From an uncultured Collinsella sp. (lineage in GTDB: Bacteria; Actinomycetota; Coriobacteriia; Coriobacteriales; Coriobacteriaceae): a DNA stretch of 33,955 bases. Location: positions 1-33,955 of the forward strand of contig CALDBJ010000063.1 in assembly GCA_937937835.1 (NCBI GenBank), written 5' to 3'. Shown here piece after piece: positions 15,660-24,020 of this stretch (its first letter is position 1; each line of letters begins with the position of its first letter). The position numbers and the translations under genes are program-made. Under the pieces are notes generated by a model. The model saw nothing but the letters and a program-made list of their open reading frames with translations, was not told the origin of the DNA and ran no database searches.

Positions 15660-15773
15660 GAACAGGGCCTCCAGAAGGTGCAATTCAAAAAGGGGATAAT
15701 ACCCCTAAGATAGACAAAACTCTAGTACTATAGCACCCTGTTACAACCACGCGCAAGTAGCTAATTTGGCTAC

Positions 15774-16220
15774 TTACAGATTGTCGGTATCGAGGACGAT
15801 GGTGAATGGACCGTCGTTGACGAGATCGACTTTCATATCGGCGCCAAAGATGCCGTGCGCCACGTGTTCGACATCTTGGCGAACAAGCGTCAGGAAGTAC
15901 TCGTAGAGCTCGTTGGCGACATCGGGGGCGCCGGCATCCGTAAACGATGGACGGCGGCCGTGACGGCAATCGGCGAACAGCGTGAACTGCGACACCACGA
16001 GAACCTCGCCGTCGACATCGGCAAGTGCCAGGTTGGTCTTGCCGTTCTCGTCCTCGTTAATGCGCAAGCCCCGGAGCTTTCCCCACAGCTTATCGGCCTC
16101 GGCGCGCGTGTCGCCGTGGCCCACGCCCAGCAGCACCAGATAGCCGCGCCCAATTTTGCCCACGCGCTCACCGTCGACCGTCACGCCGGCGTTGAGCACG
16201 CGCTGCACTACCGCACGCAC
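15774..16220 (-). CDS. dtd: D-aminoacyl-tRNA deacylase
   Basis: A 148-residue homodimeric enzyme that frees tRNA from mischarged D-amino acids and glycine. Both family signatures are present: SQFTLFAD (77-84) and NDGPFT (135-140), which together build the active site at the dimer interface. Length is normal. The start is GTG at 16220, with GAGGAG 6 bp upstream inside the end of rdgB, and the rdgB stop is only 3 bp away, so the pair is translationally coupled. A small 7-bp inverted repeat overlaps its stop codon (15755-15775). Confidence 0.95.
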   Translation of the reverse strand: MRAVVQRVLNAGVTVDGERVGKIGRGYLVLLGVGHGDTRAEADKLWGKLRGLRINEDENGKTNLALADVDGEVLVVSQFTLFADCRHGRRPSFTDAGAPDVANELYEYFLTLVRQDVEHVAHGIFGADMKVDLVNDGPFTIVLDTDNL

Positions 16221-16223
16221 GGC

Positions 16224-16865
16224 CTACTCCTCGCCCGTCAGTTTGGCGGATAGGTGCTCGAGCGCATGGAATCGATGGCTGATGGCGTTCTTCTCGTCCG
16301 CCGTCAGCTCGGCCATGGTCTTGCCCGGCGTGTCGACCGGCAGGAACAGCGGGTCGTAGCCAAAGCCGTGATCGCCGCGACCCTCGTGTGCGATAACGCC
16401 CTCGCAGGCGCCCTCACCATAGGTGACCAAACCATCCGTGTCGATGAGCGCGACGACGCTCATAAAGCGCGCAGTGCGGTCCTCGTCGGCCACGCCTTCC
16501 AGGTTAACGAGGAGCTTGGCATTGTTGGCGGCATCGTCGCCGTGAACGCCCGCGTAGCGCGCGCTATACACACCGGGCTCACCATCCAGCGCATCGACGA
16601 CCAGACCCGAATCGTCGGCAATGGCCATGAGCCCCGTCTCCTCTACCGCAGCCTGCGCCTTGATGATGGCGTTCTCCAAAAACGTCGTGCCGTTTTCCTC
16701 GGGGTCCTCAAAATCGCCCAGCTGACCGAGCGCCACAAAGCGAACCTCGGGCATAACCTTGCCTAAAATGGCCTCGATCTCGGTGAGCTTGTGGGCGTTG
16801 CCCGTTGCCACGACGATGGTCGCCGCCGGGTCGAGGGTGTCGATGTCGATCTTCTCAAGTGCCAT
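16224..16865 (-). CDS. rdgB: XTP/dITP diphosphatase (RdgB/HAM1 family)
   Basis: A 213-residue nucleotide-pool sanitising enzyme that hydrolyses dITP and XTP to the monophosphates. The N-terminal VVATGNAHKLTEI, the central ADDSGLVVDALDGEPGVYSARYAG and the C-terminal HGFGYDPLFLP and SHRFHAL are the family motifs. It starts at MALEKI (ATG 16865), with AGGAGG 6 bp upstream. Some 12 extra residues precede the usual family start. It forms a coupled pair with dtd downstream and lies 142 bp below the rph stop, with a hairpin at the beginning of that gap. Confidence 0.95.
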   Translation of the reverse strand: MALEKIDIDTLDPAATIVVATGNAHKLTEIEAILGKVMPEVRFVALGQLGDFEDPEENGTTFLENAIIKAQAAVEETGLMAIADDSGLVVDALDGEPGVYSARYAGVHGDDAANNAKLLVNLEGVADEDRTARFMSVVALIDTDGLVTYGEGACEGVIAHEGRGDHGFGYDPLFLPVDTPGKTMAELTADEKNAISHRFHALEHLSAKLTGEE

Positions 16866-16972
16866 GAGTGGCCTCCTTGTTCTTATAACAACGCCACACA
16901 AAAGGTAATTAGGCTCTCAAGCCCCTCCCCTCGCGCGGCAGCAGCCTTACAGTTCAGCGTTTCCGCAGATAA

Positions 16973-17009
16973 AACCTGCCAAAATAAACCTGTCCCTTTT
17001 TGGCAGGTT
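16973..17009 (-). terminator. 12-bp perfect hairpin overlapping the rph stop
   Basis: AACCTGCCAAAA (16973-16984) pairs perfectly with TTTTGGCAGGTT (16998-17009). The loop contains AACCTGTCCC, the motif also found in the thrE-flanking repeats. Minus-strand sequence after it is TTTTATC, a moderate terminator tail. It includes the first two bases of the rph stop codon. Confidence 0.55.
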
Positions 17010-17733
17010 AGGCGAGGGCTTGGTGCTGGAGCTCGATGAGCTCGGCAATGCCCTTGTCGCCCAAATCGAGCAGGGCATTGAGGCGCTTGCGGTCGAAGGG
17101 CGCCTGCTCGCCAGTGCCCTGGAGCTCGATCATCTCGCCGGTATCGGTGGCGACAAGGTTCATGTCGACCTCGGCGTGACTGTCCTCGGAATAATCCAGG
17201 TCGAGCAGGGTGTTGCCGTCGACAACGCCCATGGAAATCGCGGCGACCTGGCCCGTGAGCGGGATGCGCTCGAGCTTACCCGCCTCGACCCACATGGCAA
17301 GGGCGTCGTGCAGTGCCACCCAGGCGCCGGTAATGCTCGCCGTTCGCGTGCCGCCGTCTGCCTGAATCACGTCGCAGTCGACGGTGACGGTGTACTCGCC
17401 GAGCGCCTTCATGTTGACGACGGTACGCAGGCTGCGGCCGATGAGGCGCTCGATCTCCATGGAGCGACCCTTGCGGTTGGCATGCTCGCGCTTGCAGCGC
17501 TTGCCGGTCGATGCCGGCAGCATGGCGTACTCCGCCGTTACCCAACCGGCCTTGGCGCCCTTGCGCCAGCCCGGCACGCCCTCCTCAATTGTGGCGGCGC
17601 ACAGCACGCGCGTATCGCCAAACTCGGCCAGGCACGAACCATGGGCGTGCTTCATGACGCCGCGGGTAAGCTTGATGGGGCGCAGCTCATCGGCGGCGCG
17701 GCCGTTGGCGCGATTGGCCTGCATATACTCCAT
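17008..17733 (-). CDS. rph: Ribonuclease PH
   Basis: A 241-residue phosphorolytic 3'-5' exoribonuclease that trims tRNA 3' ends. The family features are all visible: RANGRAADELRPIKLTRGV at the N-terminus, GDTRVLCAATIEEGVP, GKRCKREHANRKGRSMEIERLIGRSLR (basic RNA-binding region), the phosphate-binding DCDVIQADGGTRTASITGA, and DLDYSEDSHAEVDMNLV. ATG at 17733 has AAGGA 7 bp upstream; an in-frame ATG three codons later is an alternative. It lies 55 bp downstream of murI in the same direction. Confidence 0.96.
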   Translation of the reverse strand: MEYMQANRANGRAADELRPIKLTRGVMKHAHGSCLAEFGDTRVLCAATIEEGVPGWRKGAKAGWVTAEYAMLPASTGKRCKREHANRKGRSMEIERLIGRSLRTVVNMKALGEYTVTVDCDVIQADGGTRTASITGAWVALHDALAMWVEAGKLERIPLTGQVAAISMGVVDGNTLLDLDYSEDSHAEVDMNLVATDTGEMIELQGTGEQAPFDRKRLNALLDLGDKGIAELIELQHQALA

Positions 17734-17788
17734 GGAAGAATCCTTTCGGCAAAAGGTGAACGTGAGCTTTTGGTCGGTGACCTTTTAT

Positions 17789-18673
17789 CTATTTCAGCTC
17801 ATCGATATCGATATGTTCGATGCTCTTGAGCGGCTGACCAAAGATAAAGCTGCCCGCCACCGCAAACTCGGCAATGTTATCGGCCGTCGTTGCAAAACGA
17901 TGCTGCGGCTCGGCTGCGTCGCCCGCCAGCTGCTCGCGGCGCGTGAGAATATCGGTCAGCTCACGCGTGGTCTCCTCGGCGGAGCTCACCACGCGCACTC
18001 CGGGACCCAGTGCATGGCGAATAGGCCCCACGAGCAGCGGAAAATGCGTGCAGCCGAGCACCACGGTATCGATGCCGTGGTCGCGCAGCGGTTCAACCGT
18101 GGCACCGACCAGCGCGCGTACGGCAGGCGTATCAAAGATGTCCTCGTTCTCGAGCCACTGCTCTTGCAGATGCGCACCCGAGGCGAGCTCGTGCTCAACG
18201 ACCTCGACAAAACTCGAGGCAGGGCAGCCGTATACGTCGACGCCGGCATCCAGGTCCTGAATGGCACGCGTGTAAGCACCTGAGCGAATGGTGAGGTTGG
18301 TGGCGAGCACGCCCACCCGGCGCGTGCGGGTGCTGTTGATTGCCGCGCGTGCGCCCGGTGCGATCACACCGATGACGGGGACGTCGAGCACCTGCTGGGC
18401 CAAACGCAAGGCCGCAGCGGTCGCCGTATTGCAGGCGATGACCATAATCTTGACGTCGTGCTTCGACAGCCAGCGGCCCGCCTGCAGTGCAAACGAGCGC
18501 ACCTCGTCCTCGGTGCGGGTGCCGTAGGGGCAGCGCTTGGTGTCGCCAAAGTAGTAGACGGACTCGTGCGGCAACGCCGTTGCGATGGCGCGTGCAACCG
18601 TCAGACCGCCCAGACCAGAATCGAACACGCCAATCGGGCGCGTGTCGCCTGCCGGATTCTCGATATCGGACAT
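17789..18673 (-). CDS. murI: Glutamate racemase
   Basis: A 294-residue cofactor-independent racemase that makes D-glutamate for peptidoglycan. The two catalytic cysteines are present in their motifs: C81 in ACNTATAAAL and C208 in GCTHFPLL; the N-terminal GVFDSGLGGLTV and GDTKRCPYG are also typical. I start at MSDIENP (18673), which has GTGAGG close upstream, rather than 18 codons further up, where the frame overlaps the end of the neighbouring phosphatase gene. It belongs to the murE-HAD-murI-rph block, so two peptidoglycan genes are probably cotranscribed. Confidence 0.95.
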   Translation of the reverse strand: MSDIENPAGDTRPIGVFDSGLGGLTVARAIATALPHESVYYFGDTKRCPYGTRTEDEVRSFALQAGRWLSKHDVKIMVIACNTATAAALRLAQQVLDVPVIGVIAPGARAAINSTRTRRVGVLATNLTIRSGAYTRAIQDLDAGVDVYGCPASSFVEVVEHELASGAHLQEQWLENEDIFDTPAVRALVGATVEPLRDHGIDTVVLGCTHFPLLVGPIRHALGPGVRVVSSAEETTRELTDILTRREQLAGDAAEPQHRFATTADNIAEFAVAGSFIFGQPLKSIEHIDIDELK

Positions 18674-18726
18674 TACCTCACCAGATTCTCTCTCGAAAAG
18701 ATATGGCTCAGCGCGATAGGACCGCA

Positions 18727-19638
18727 CTACGAACGGGCCGCGACGAGCAGCTCTGCCGTTGCCGCCCAGCCATCGACAATCTTGCCGCGCGTGACGTAGG
18801 CGTTATCGCAAACATCCAGGAACTCGGGCGCGCCGGCGCTGGTCAAACCGTTCTCGACCAGGCAGAACGTGCCCACGTGGTCAGCCATGTAGAAGTCGGA
18901 CTCGGAATCGCCGAGCGCCAGCGTCTCCTCGCGCTCGATACCCAGGTGCTCACAGAAACGTGCGATGGCAACGCCCTTGTTGAGGCCGGCGGGATTGATG
19001 TTAAACGCGCGGCCATCCTCGACGCGTTCGAGCTCGAGCGTCGTCGGTTTGGACAGATGGGTCAGATGGCCGTTGCAGGCCCAGACCAGGCCGCAGCCGG
19101 CCTCGTCCAGGATGGCCTGGACCTCGTCGTCGGGCACATCGCCGCGCATGCCGACGGTGACCTCGCGGTACTTGTAGCCAGTCGACATGTCGTTGTGGTA
19201 CTCGATCTTATGCGGCCAGCGGGCGAGAATCTTCTCGCACACGCCGGTCTGCTCGATCACCTGATGCGGCGTGAGGTCGCAGGCGGAATCGTAAGGCATA
19301 TCGCCGGTCAGGTACTCCCAATCGTTGGCCTTGAGGTCGTACATGACCAGACCACCCATCTCGCCGATGTAGGAGTTGAGGCCGAGCACGCGCGCATCCT
19401 CGTGGATCATGGTGCGGTTGCGGCCCGAAGTGGGAACCACCTGTATGCCGGCGCGGGCAAGTGCCACGACAGCCTCGACGAGCTTGGTCGAGGGGTTGCC
19501 GTCGTTGTCGCGCAGCACGCACGAGCCGGGTGCGAGCATCGTGGCGTCCAGGTCGGTAAAGACGTACTTAACCTTGGCAAGACGCTCGCGCATCTCGCCC
19601 GAAAGCTCAGCGACGGTCGGCAGGGTATTGTGGGACAT
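18727..19638 (-). CDS. HAD-superfamily phosphatase, Cof type
   Basis: A 303-residue haloacid-dehalogenase-like hydrolase with a C2-type cap. Motif I is FTDLDATML (D29 nucleophile, D31 acid/base), motif II lies in VVPTSGRN, motif III in the GLNKGVAIA region and motif IV is GDSESDF. The overall pattern resembles the sugar-phosphate or mannosyl-3-phosphoglycerate phosphatase branch, but the substrate cannot be read from the sequence. ATG at 19638 has GGAG 5 bp upstream; an earlier in-frame start would overlap murE. It stands between murE and murI, which makes a role near cell-wall sugar metabolism possible but unproven. Confidence 0.85.
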   Translation of the reverse strand: MSHNTLPTVAELSGEMRERLAKVKYVFTDLDATMLAPGSCVLRDNDGNPSTKLVEAVVALARAGIQVVPTSGRNRTMIHEDARVLGLNSYIGEMGGLVMYDLKANDWEYLTGDMPYDSACDLTPHQVIEQTGVCEKILARWPHKIEYHNDMSTGYKYREVTVGMRGDVPDDEVQAILDEAGCGLVWACNGHLTHLSKPTTLELERVEDGRAFNINPAGLNKGVAIARFCEHLGIEREETLALGDSESDFYMADHVGTFCLVENGLTSAGAPEFLDVCDNAYVTRGKIVDGWAATAELLVAARS

Positions 19639-19672
19639 GGTCACTCCATTTACGTAGAAGGGGCTTCTGGTC

Positions 19673-21190
19673 TTAGGCATCGTACGCCGCAAGGGTGCGC
19701 TTGAGAATCGAACCGTCGCGCTCACAAGGCTCGGGTCCGTTCTTGCGCAGCATACACTCTTCCTCGCCCTTACCGGTCACGATGACCACGGCAGGACGGA
19801 CGGTCTCGCGCACGGCAGTCTCGATAGCGGCAACGCGATCAGTCACGATTTGCCAGTTATCATTTCCCTGCGCTTGAACGTTGCGCGCGATCTCGGCGCA
19901 AATATCCTCGACATCCTCGGGGCCGGGGTCATCCTCGGTAATCACGATTCGGTCGGCATACTTGCCAGCGGCGATGCCCATCGTGGTGCGTCGATCGACA
20001 CCCTTACCGCCCGTAGCGCCAAATACAACCGCCAGCTCGCGCTCGGGATAGTTCTCGCGCAAGTCGTGCAGAAGTGTCTCGAGGCTCATGCCGTTATGTG
20101 CAAAATCGACGACGCCCAAGATTTTGCCCGATACGGACGGATAGAGCTCCATACGGCCGGGAACGAAGACGCCCTCAAAGCCATGGACGATACCCTCTTC
20201 GGAAATGCCCAGGGCCTCGGCGCAGGCAATAGCGGCAAGCGCGTTGGACACATTGAATTTAACCGGCGTGGGAATCACCATGTCGCGCGTAAAGCGGGGC
20301 GTGCGCACCGTTGCCACCACGCCGCAGTCACCATTGCGAATCGCCAGCGCAAGCACGTCGGCACGCTCGTCGGTCAGGGAGAACGTCACCGTACGTTCGC
20401 AACGAGATGCCGCCTCGAGCACACGATCGACTTTATCCATATCGAGATTGACCACGGCAAAACGGCTCTGCGAGAAAATTTTGAGCTTGCTGGCAAAGTA
20501 ATCCTCGAGCGTCGGATGCTCAATCGGCGAAATGTGATCCTCGCCGATATTGGTAAAGGCGCCGACTTCAAAGGCGATCTTGCCCGTGCGCTCGTATTTG
20601 AGGCCCTGGCTCGATGCCTCCATAACCAGCCACGGGGCACCCGCCTCCGCAGCATGCGCGATGCGAGACTGCAGCATGAAGGATTCGGGGGTCGTCAGTT
20701 TGGAAGGGCCCGTCTCGATGCCGTCGTCGAACTCAATGCCCGTATTAAGAGCGGGTCGATGACAGCCCGTAATCTTGGCCTCGTTGGCGAGAATGCCGCG
20801 CAGATAAAAGCTACAGGTCGACTTGCCCTTGGTGCCTGTAAAGGCGCAGACCTTCACCTTACCCGACGGGTGCCCATAAAAGGCATCTGCCACCACGGCG
20901 AGCGTGCGACGAATATCACTCACAATCACCGCGGGAAGATCAACATCGTAATCGACCTCGGAAACGTAGGCCACGGCGCCATCGGAGATTGCCGAAAGCA
21001 GGTACTCGCGCTTAAACGTACGGCCCTTGCAGACAAACAACGTGCCCGGACGCACCTGGCGCGAGTCATCAGTTGCAAACTCAATGCGCTGGTCGCACGA
21101 AGCGCTCGGTCTGGAAACAACAAGGTCATCTTCCTCGAGCAACTCTATATAGCGCATCAGAGTTAGCTTCTCTTGTGTCGGACTCGACAT
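19673..21190 (-). CDS. murE: MurE-family UDP-MurNAc-tripeptide synthetase
   Basis: A 505-residue Mur ligase that adds the third residue to the peptidoglycan stem peptide. It has the N-terminal UDP-binding region (FATDDSRQVRPGTLFVCKG), the ATP loop GTKGKST (119-125), NTGIEFDDG with the TTP motif, and VTGKGEEEC near the C-terminus. At the place where diaminopimelate-adding enzymes have DNPR, this one reads TEDDPGPED (about 418-426), so Arg is missing and the third residue is unlikely to be meso-DAP. Lysine or ornithine are the alternatives. ATG at 21190 has AGAGAGG 7 bp upstream; the frame is open 28 codons further up. First gene of the murE-HAD-murI-rph run. Confidence 0.88.
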   Translation of the reverse strand: MSSPTQEKLTLMRYIELLEEDDLVVSRPSASCDQRIEFATDDSRQVRPGTLFVCKGRTFKREYLLSAISDGAVAYVSEVDYDVDLPAVIVSDIRRTLAVVADAFYGHPSGKVKVCAFTGTKGKSTCSFYLRGILANEAKITGCHRPALNTGIEFDDGIETGPSKLTTPESFMLQSRIAHAAEAGAPWLVMEASSQGLKYERTGKIAFEVGAFTNIGEDHISPIEHPTLEDYFASKLKIFSQSRFAVVNLDMDKVDRVLEAASRCERTVTFSLTDERADVLALAIRNGDCGVVATVRTPRFTRDMVIPTPVKFNVSNALAAIACAEALGISEEGIVHGFEGVFVPGRMELYPSVSGKILGVVDFAHNGMSLETLLHDLRENYPERELAVVFGATGGKGVDRRTTMGIAAGKYADRIVITEDDPGPEDVEDICAEIARNVQAQGNDNWQIVTDRVAAIETAVRETVRPAVVIVTGKGEEECMLRKNGPEPCERDGSILKRTLAAYDA

Positions 21191-21490
21191 ACAAAGACCT
21201 CTCTCGCTAAGCCCAGCCTCAATTGCCTCGAGACCAAACCGATTCAACAAAACCCTTTCAATACTAGCAGCCATCGTAATATGCCGCCCAATCTTGTATC
21301 GGGCACAGATTGCTAAATCTTGGAACCGCTACCGGAAGCCCGGACGAGTCACGCCGTGGTTTTTTCGGTTCGCTCGGCGCTTATGCCCTATCACGAAACA
21401 AAAGATTGGCATGATAGTAAAGATTATTTGACATCAGCTGCCGCGATCCTTGCGGCAGTACACCTGAGCCGTCAGCAGAAAGGATCTTGC
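21191..21490. other. Divergent intergenic region between murE and asnB
   Basis: 300 bp with no credible gene. It must hold promoters for both directions. On the plus strand a perfect TTGACA (21428-21433) is present without a matching -10, and a 7-bp perfect hairpin (CTGCCGC at 21438-21444, GCGGCAG at 21452-21458) lies 33 bp before the asnB start, in what should be its leader. Confidence 0.5.
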
Positions 21491-23359
21491 ATGTGCGGTT
21501 TTGTCGGTTTTACCGGTACAGATGAACAGAGTGAGCTGGTTCTCACGGCCATGATGAATCGCATCATCCACCGTGGTCCCGATATGGGCGGCCAGCATAT
21601 CGTCGACAACGTTGCCCTTGGCTTCCGTCGTCTTTCGATTCTCGATCTTTCCGAAGCTGGAGCTCAGCCCATGTCGAGCGACGACGGCAAGGTCACGATT
21701 GTCTTCAACGGAGAGATCTACAACTTCCAGGAGCTTCGCGCCGAGCTGGAGGCAGCCGGCTACGCCTTCCACTGCAACGCCGATACCGAGGTCCTGGTAC
21801 ACGGTTACGAGGAGTGGGGCGAGGACCTGGTCAACCGCCTACGCGGCATGTACGCGTTCGTGATTCACGACCAGAACAAGAACAAACTCTTCGGCGCTCG
21901 CGACATCTTTGGTATCAAGCCGTTTTATTACTACCAGGCATCCGATGGCTCACTGCTGTTTGGCTCCGAGATCAAGAGCTTCCTGGACCATCCCAAGTTT
22001 GAGAAGGCTGTCAACCACGACGCGCTACGCCCCTACTTGACGCTGCAATTCCCCGCCACGGAGGAGACCTTCTTTAAGGGCGTGTTCAAGCTTGCCCCGG
22101 CGCATTGCTTTACGTATGACCTGACGACCAACACCATGGACATCAAGCGTTACTGGAGCTGTGACTTCACCGACGACAACTCCAAGACCTTCGAGGAGTA
22201 CGTGGACGAGTGCGACAAGGTTGTGCACGAAAGCGTCGCTGCACACCGAATCGCCGATGTTAAGGTGGGCTCGTTCCTTTCTGGCGGCGTGGACTCCAGC
22301 TACATCGCCGCCTGTCTCATGCCCGACACCACGTATTCTGTCGGCTTCGATTACAAGAACTTCAACGAGACCAACTACGCTGCCGAGCTTTCCGACAAGC
22401 TGGGCATCAAGAATGTGCGCAAGATGATTACCGCCGACGAGTTCTTCGATGCGCTGCCCGATATCCAGTATCACATGGACGAACCGCAATCGAACCTGTC
22501 CAGCGTGCCGTTGTACTATCTGGCGCAGATGGCTTCCGAGGAGGTCACCGTCGTCCTTTCGGGCGAGGGTGCCGACGAGCTGTTTGCCGGCTATGAGTGG
22601 TACGAGGACACCCCCGAGATGCGCTCCTTTAAGAAGCGCGTGCCGCTCGGCGTACGTCGCGCCCTGGGCTCGCTCGTTCAGCATCTCCCCTACTTTAAGG
22701 GCCACAACTTCCTGACGAAATGCGCCGAGGTTCCCGAGCGTTGGTATGTGGGTCAGGCAAAGGTGTTCGATCCCTCCGAGGTCGACGAGGTGCTCAAGCC
22801 CGCTTATGACACCGGCAAGAACGCCGCCGAGATGTGCGCCGAGTACTACAAGCAGGTTCCCAACTGCTGCGAGCTTTCCAAGAAACAGTATCTGGATATG
22901 AACATGTGGCTGCCGGGCGACATCCTGCTCAAGGCAGACAAGATGTGCATGGCGCATTCTCTGGAGCTTCGCGTCCCGTTCCTGGACAAGAAGGTCATGG
23001 AGTTTGCCGAGCACATTCCCGCCAACTACCGTGTTAACGAAGAAGGCTGCAAGCTCGTCCTGCGTCACGCCGCCAACCGCACGCTGCCCGACGAGTGGGC
23101 AACGCGCAAGAAGGTGGGCTTCCCCGTACCGGTCAAGTTCTGGCTTCGCGAGCAAAAGTACTACGACTACGTAAAGGAATACTTCACCGCACCGTGGGCT
23201 GCTGATTTCTTTGACACCGATGCGCTCATGAAACTGCTTGACGATCACTTTGAGGGTCGCGCGCTCAACCAGCGCAAGATCTATACCACGCTGACGTTCC
23301 TCATCTGGTACAAGCGCTTCTTTATCGACGAGGACAAGGGCGCCGAAGTCGCCGCGTAA
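21491..23359 (+). CDS. asnB: Asparagine synthetase, glutamine-hydrolysing
   Basis: A 622-residue enzyme that makes asparagine from aspartate, ATP and glutamine. The class II amidotransferase domain begins exactly at MCGFVGFTG, with Cys2 as nucleophile after Met removal, and includes RGPDMGGQH and FNGEIYNF. The synthetase domain carries the pyrophosphate loop SGGVDSSYIAA and later GEGADELFAGY. The ATG at 21491 has AAAGGA 6 bp upstream; the reading frame is open for 57 more codons but the Cys2 requirement fixes the start. It is the only protein gene on the plus strand here, with tRNA-Val 57 bp downstream and no clear terminator between. Confidence 0.96.
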   Translation: MCGFVGFTGTDEQSELVLTAMMNRIIHRGPDMGGQHIVDNVALGFRRLSILDLSEAGAQPMSSDDGKVTIVFNGEIYNFQELRAELEAAGYAFHCNADTEVLVHGYEEWGEDLVNRLRGMYAFVIHDQNKNKLFGARDIFGIKPFYYYQASDGSLLFGSEIKSFLDHPKFEKAVNHDALRPYLTLQFPATEETFFKGVFKLAPAHCFTYDLTTNTMDIKRYWSCDFTDDNSKTFEEYVDECDKVVHESVAAHRIADVKVGSFLSGGVDSSYIAACLMPDTTYSVGFDYKNFNETNYAAELSDKLGIKNVRKMITADEFFDALPDIQYHMDEPQSNLSSVPLYYLAQMASEEVTVVLSGEGADELFAGYEWYEDTPEMRSFKKRVPLGVRRALGSLVQHLPYFKGHNFLTKCAEVPERWYVGQAKVFDPSEVDEVLKPAYDTGKNAAEMCAEYYKQVPNCCELSKKQYLDMNMWLPGDILLKADKMCMAHSLELRVPFLDKKVMEFAEHIPANYRVNEEGCKLVLRHAANRTLPDEWATRKKVGFPVPVKFWLREQKYYDYVKEYFTAPWAADFFDTDALMKLLDDHFEGRALNQRKIYTTLTFLIWYKRFFIDEDKGAEVAA

Positions 23360-23400
23360 GTTTCGTTATGGATTAGCGGTGAACAGCACGGGGTTTCCGC

Positions 23401-23406
23401 TATACT
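23401..23406 (+). promoter_or_regulatory. -10 box of tRNA-Val
   Basis: TATACT ends 10 bp before the tRNA 5' end, the usual distance for a tRNA promoter. No convincing -35 is visible upstream. Confidence 0.4.
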
Positions 23407-23416
23407 CAATCCCTGC

Positions 23417-23492
23417 GGGCGATTGGCGCAACGGTTAGCGCAGGTGCTTTACACGCACAAGGCTGGGGGTTCGAATCCCTCATCGCCCACCA
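23417..23492 (+). tRNA. tRNA-Val, anticodon TAC
   Basis: A complete 76-base cloverleaf with encoded CCA: acceptor GGGCGAT/ATCGCCC, D-stem GCGC/GCGC, anticodon loop TTTACAC (anticodon TAC, reading GUA and other Val codons by wobble), T-arm GGGGG-TTCGAAT-CCCTC. A terminator hairpin follows. Its 3' end and terminator are repeated 188 bp downstream. Confidence 0.96.
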
Positions 23493-23521
23493 CTTGATTG
23501 AAAAGGCTCCCAGCGATGGGG
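23477..23521 (+). repeat. Direct repeat copy 1: tRNA-Val 3' end plus terminator
   Basis: 45 bp identical to 23,665-23,709: the 3' half of the T-arm, the acceptor, CCA and the first arm of the terminator. Similarity resumes after a single-base indel and runs on through a minus-strand T-arm-like GGGATTCGAACCCGC in both copies. Confidence 0.85.
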
Positions 23522-23536
23522 GCCTTTCCTTTTTGG
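23503..23536 (+). terminator. Terminator of tRNA-Val
   Basis: AAAGGCTCCC pairs with GGGGGCCTTT around AGCGAT (one U-G pair), followed by CCTTTTT. A near-identical copy occurs about 188 bp downstream at roughly 23,691-23,721. Confidence 0.8.
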
Positions 23537-23664
23537 GCCCCGTGCAGAGGGATTCGAACCCGCAAGGGTGCAGAGCTGAGGAAACGCGAAGCGTTTTCCA
23601 GCGTAGCACGCGAGGAGCGAAGCGACGAAGCGGGGCGCGGGCGGCGCCAGCCGCACGCGGACAC

Positions 23665-23709
23665 CCCTCATCGCCCACCACTTGATTGAAAAGGCTCCCA
23701 GCGATGGGG
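23665..23709 (+). repeat. Direct repeat copy 2: tRNA-Val 3' end plus terminator
   Basis: Identical over 45 bp to 23,477-23,521, but not attached to a tRNA body; upstream of it is a GC-rich stretch (about 23,566-23,660) with small hairpins and no gene. This is the layout left by an integrase acting at a tRNA 3' end, or by a tandem duplication. Confidence 0.85.
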
Positions 23710-23772
23710 CCTTTCTTTTTTGTGCCCAGCGCATGGGATTCGAACCCGCCAGCACGTCTGCCACAAAGGCCG

Positions 23773-23989
23773 TGGCCAAAAAATGGCAAAAATGAGTACT
23801 GCTACTTTGTTTGCAACATATAATAAGATAGTATTTGCCTAAGTTACGCAACATGTGTCCATTATAAGGACTAACAGTTGGATTAAAATCGTGTATTCAT
23901 CGCCATTTCGTCTTGCTATCTAGCCTTATTAGTCCAAAATTGCTGCTACCAAATCGGTAACAGTACTCATATTTGATGTTTTTTGACCA
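23773..23989. mobile_element. 217-bp AT-rich element with 33-bp terminal inverted repeats
   Basis: The ends at 23,773-23,805 and 23,957-23,989 are inverted copies matching at 27 of 33 positions; both read TGG, then CAAAAAA, then ATGAGTACTG toward the inside. The interior is AT-rich against a GC-rich background and contains no plausible reading frame. Flanks carry a loosely similar 14-bp direct sequence (23,749-23,762 and 23,987-24,000, 12 of 14) that overlaps the right end, so it is not a clean target duplication. It may be a miniature inverted-repeat element or a paired regulatory site. Confidence 0.55.
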
Positions 23990-24020
23990 GCAGGTCTCCC
24001 CCGCCTTAGCAAATCTAAGA

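Noticed and set aside
23406..23854. Several overlapping open frames around the tRNA-Val repeats
   Set aside because: They run through the tRNA gene and its duplicated terminator in several frames; typical spurious calls.
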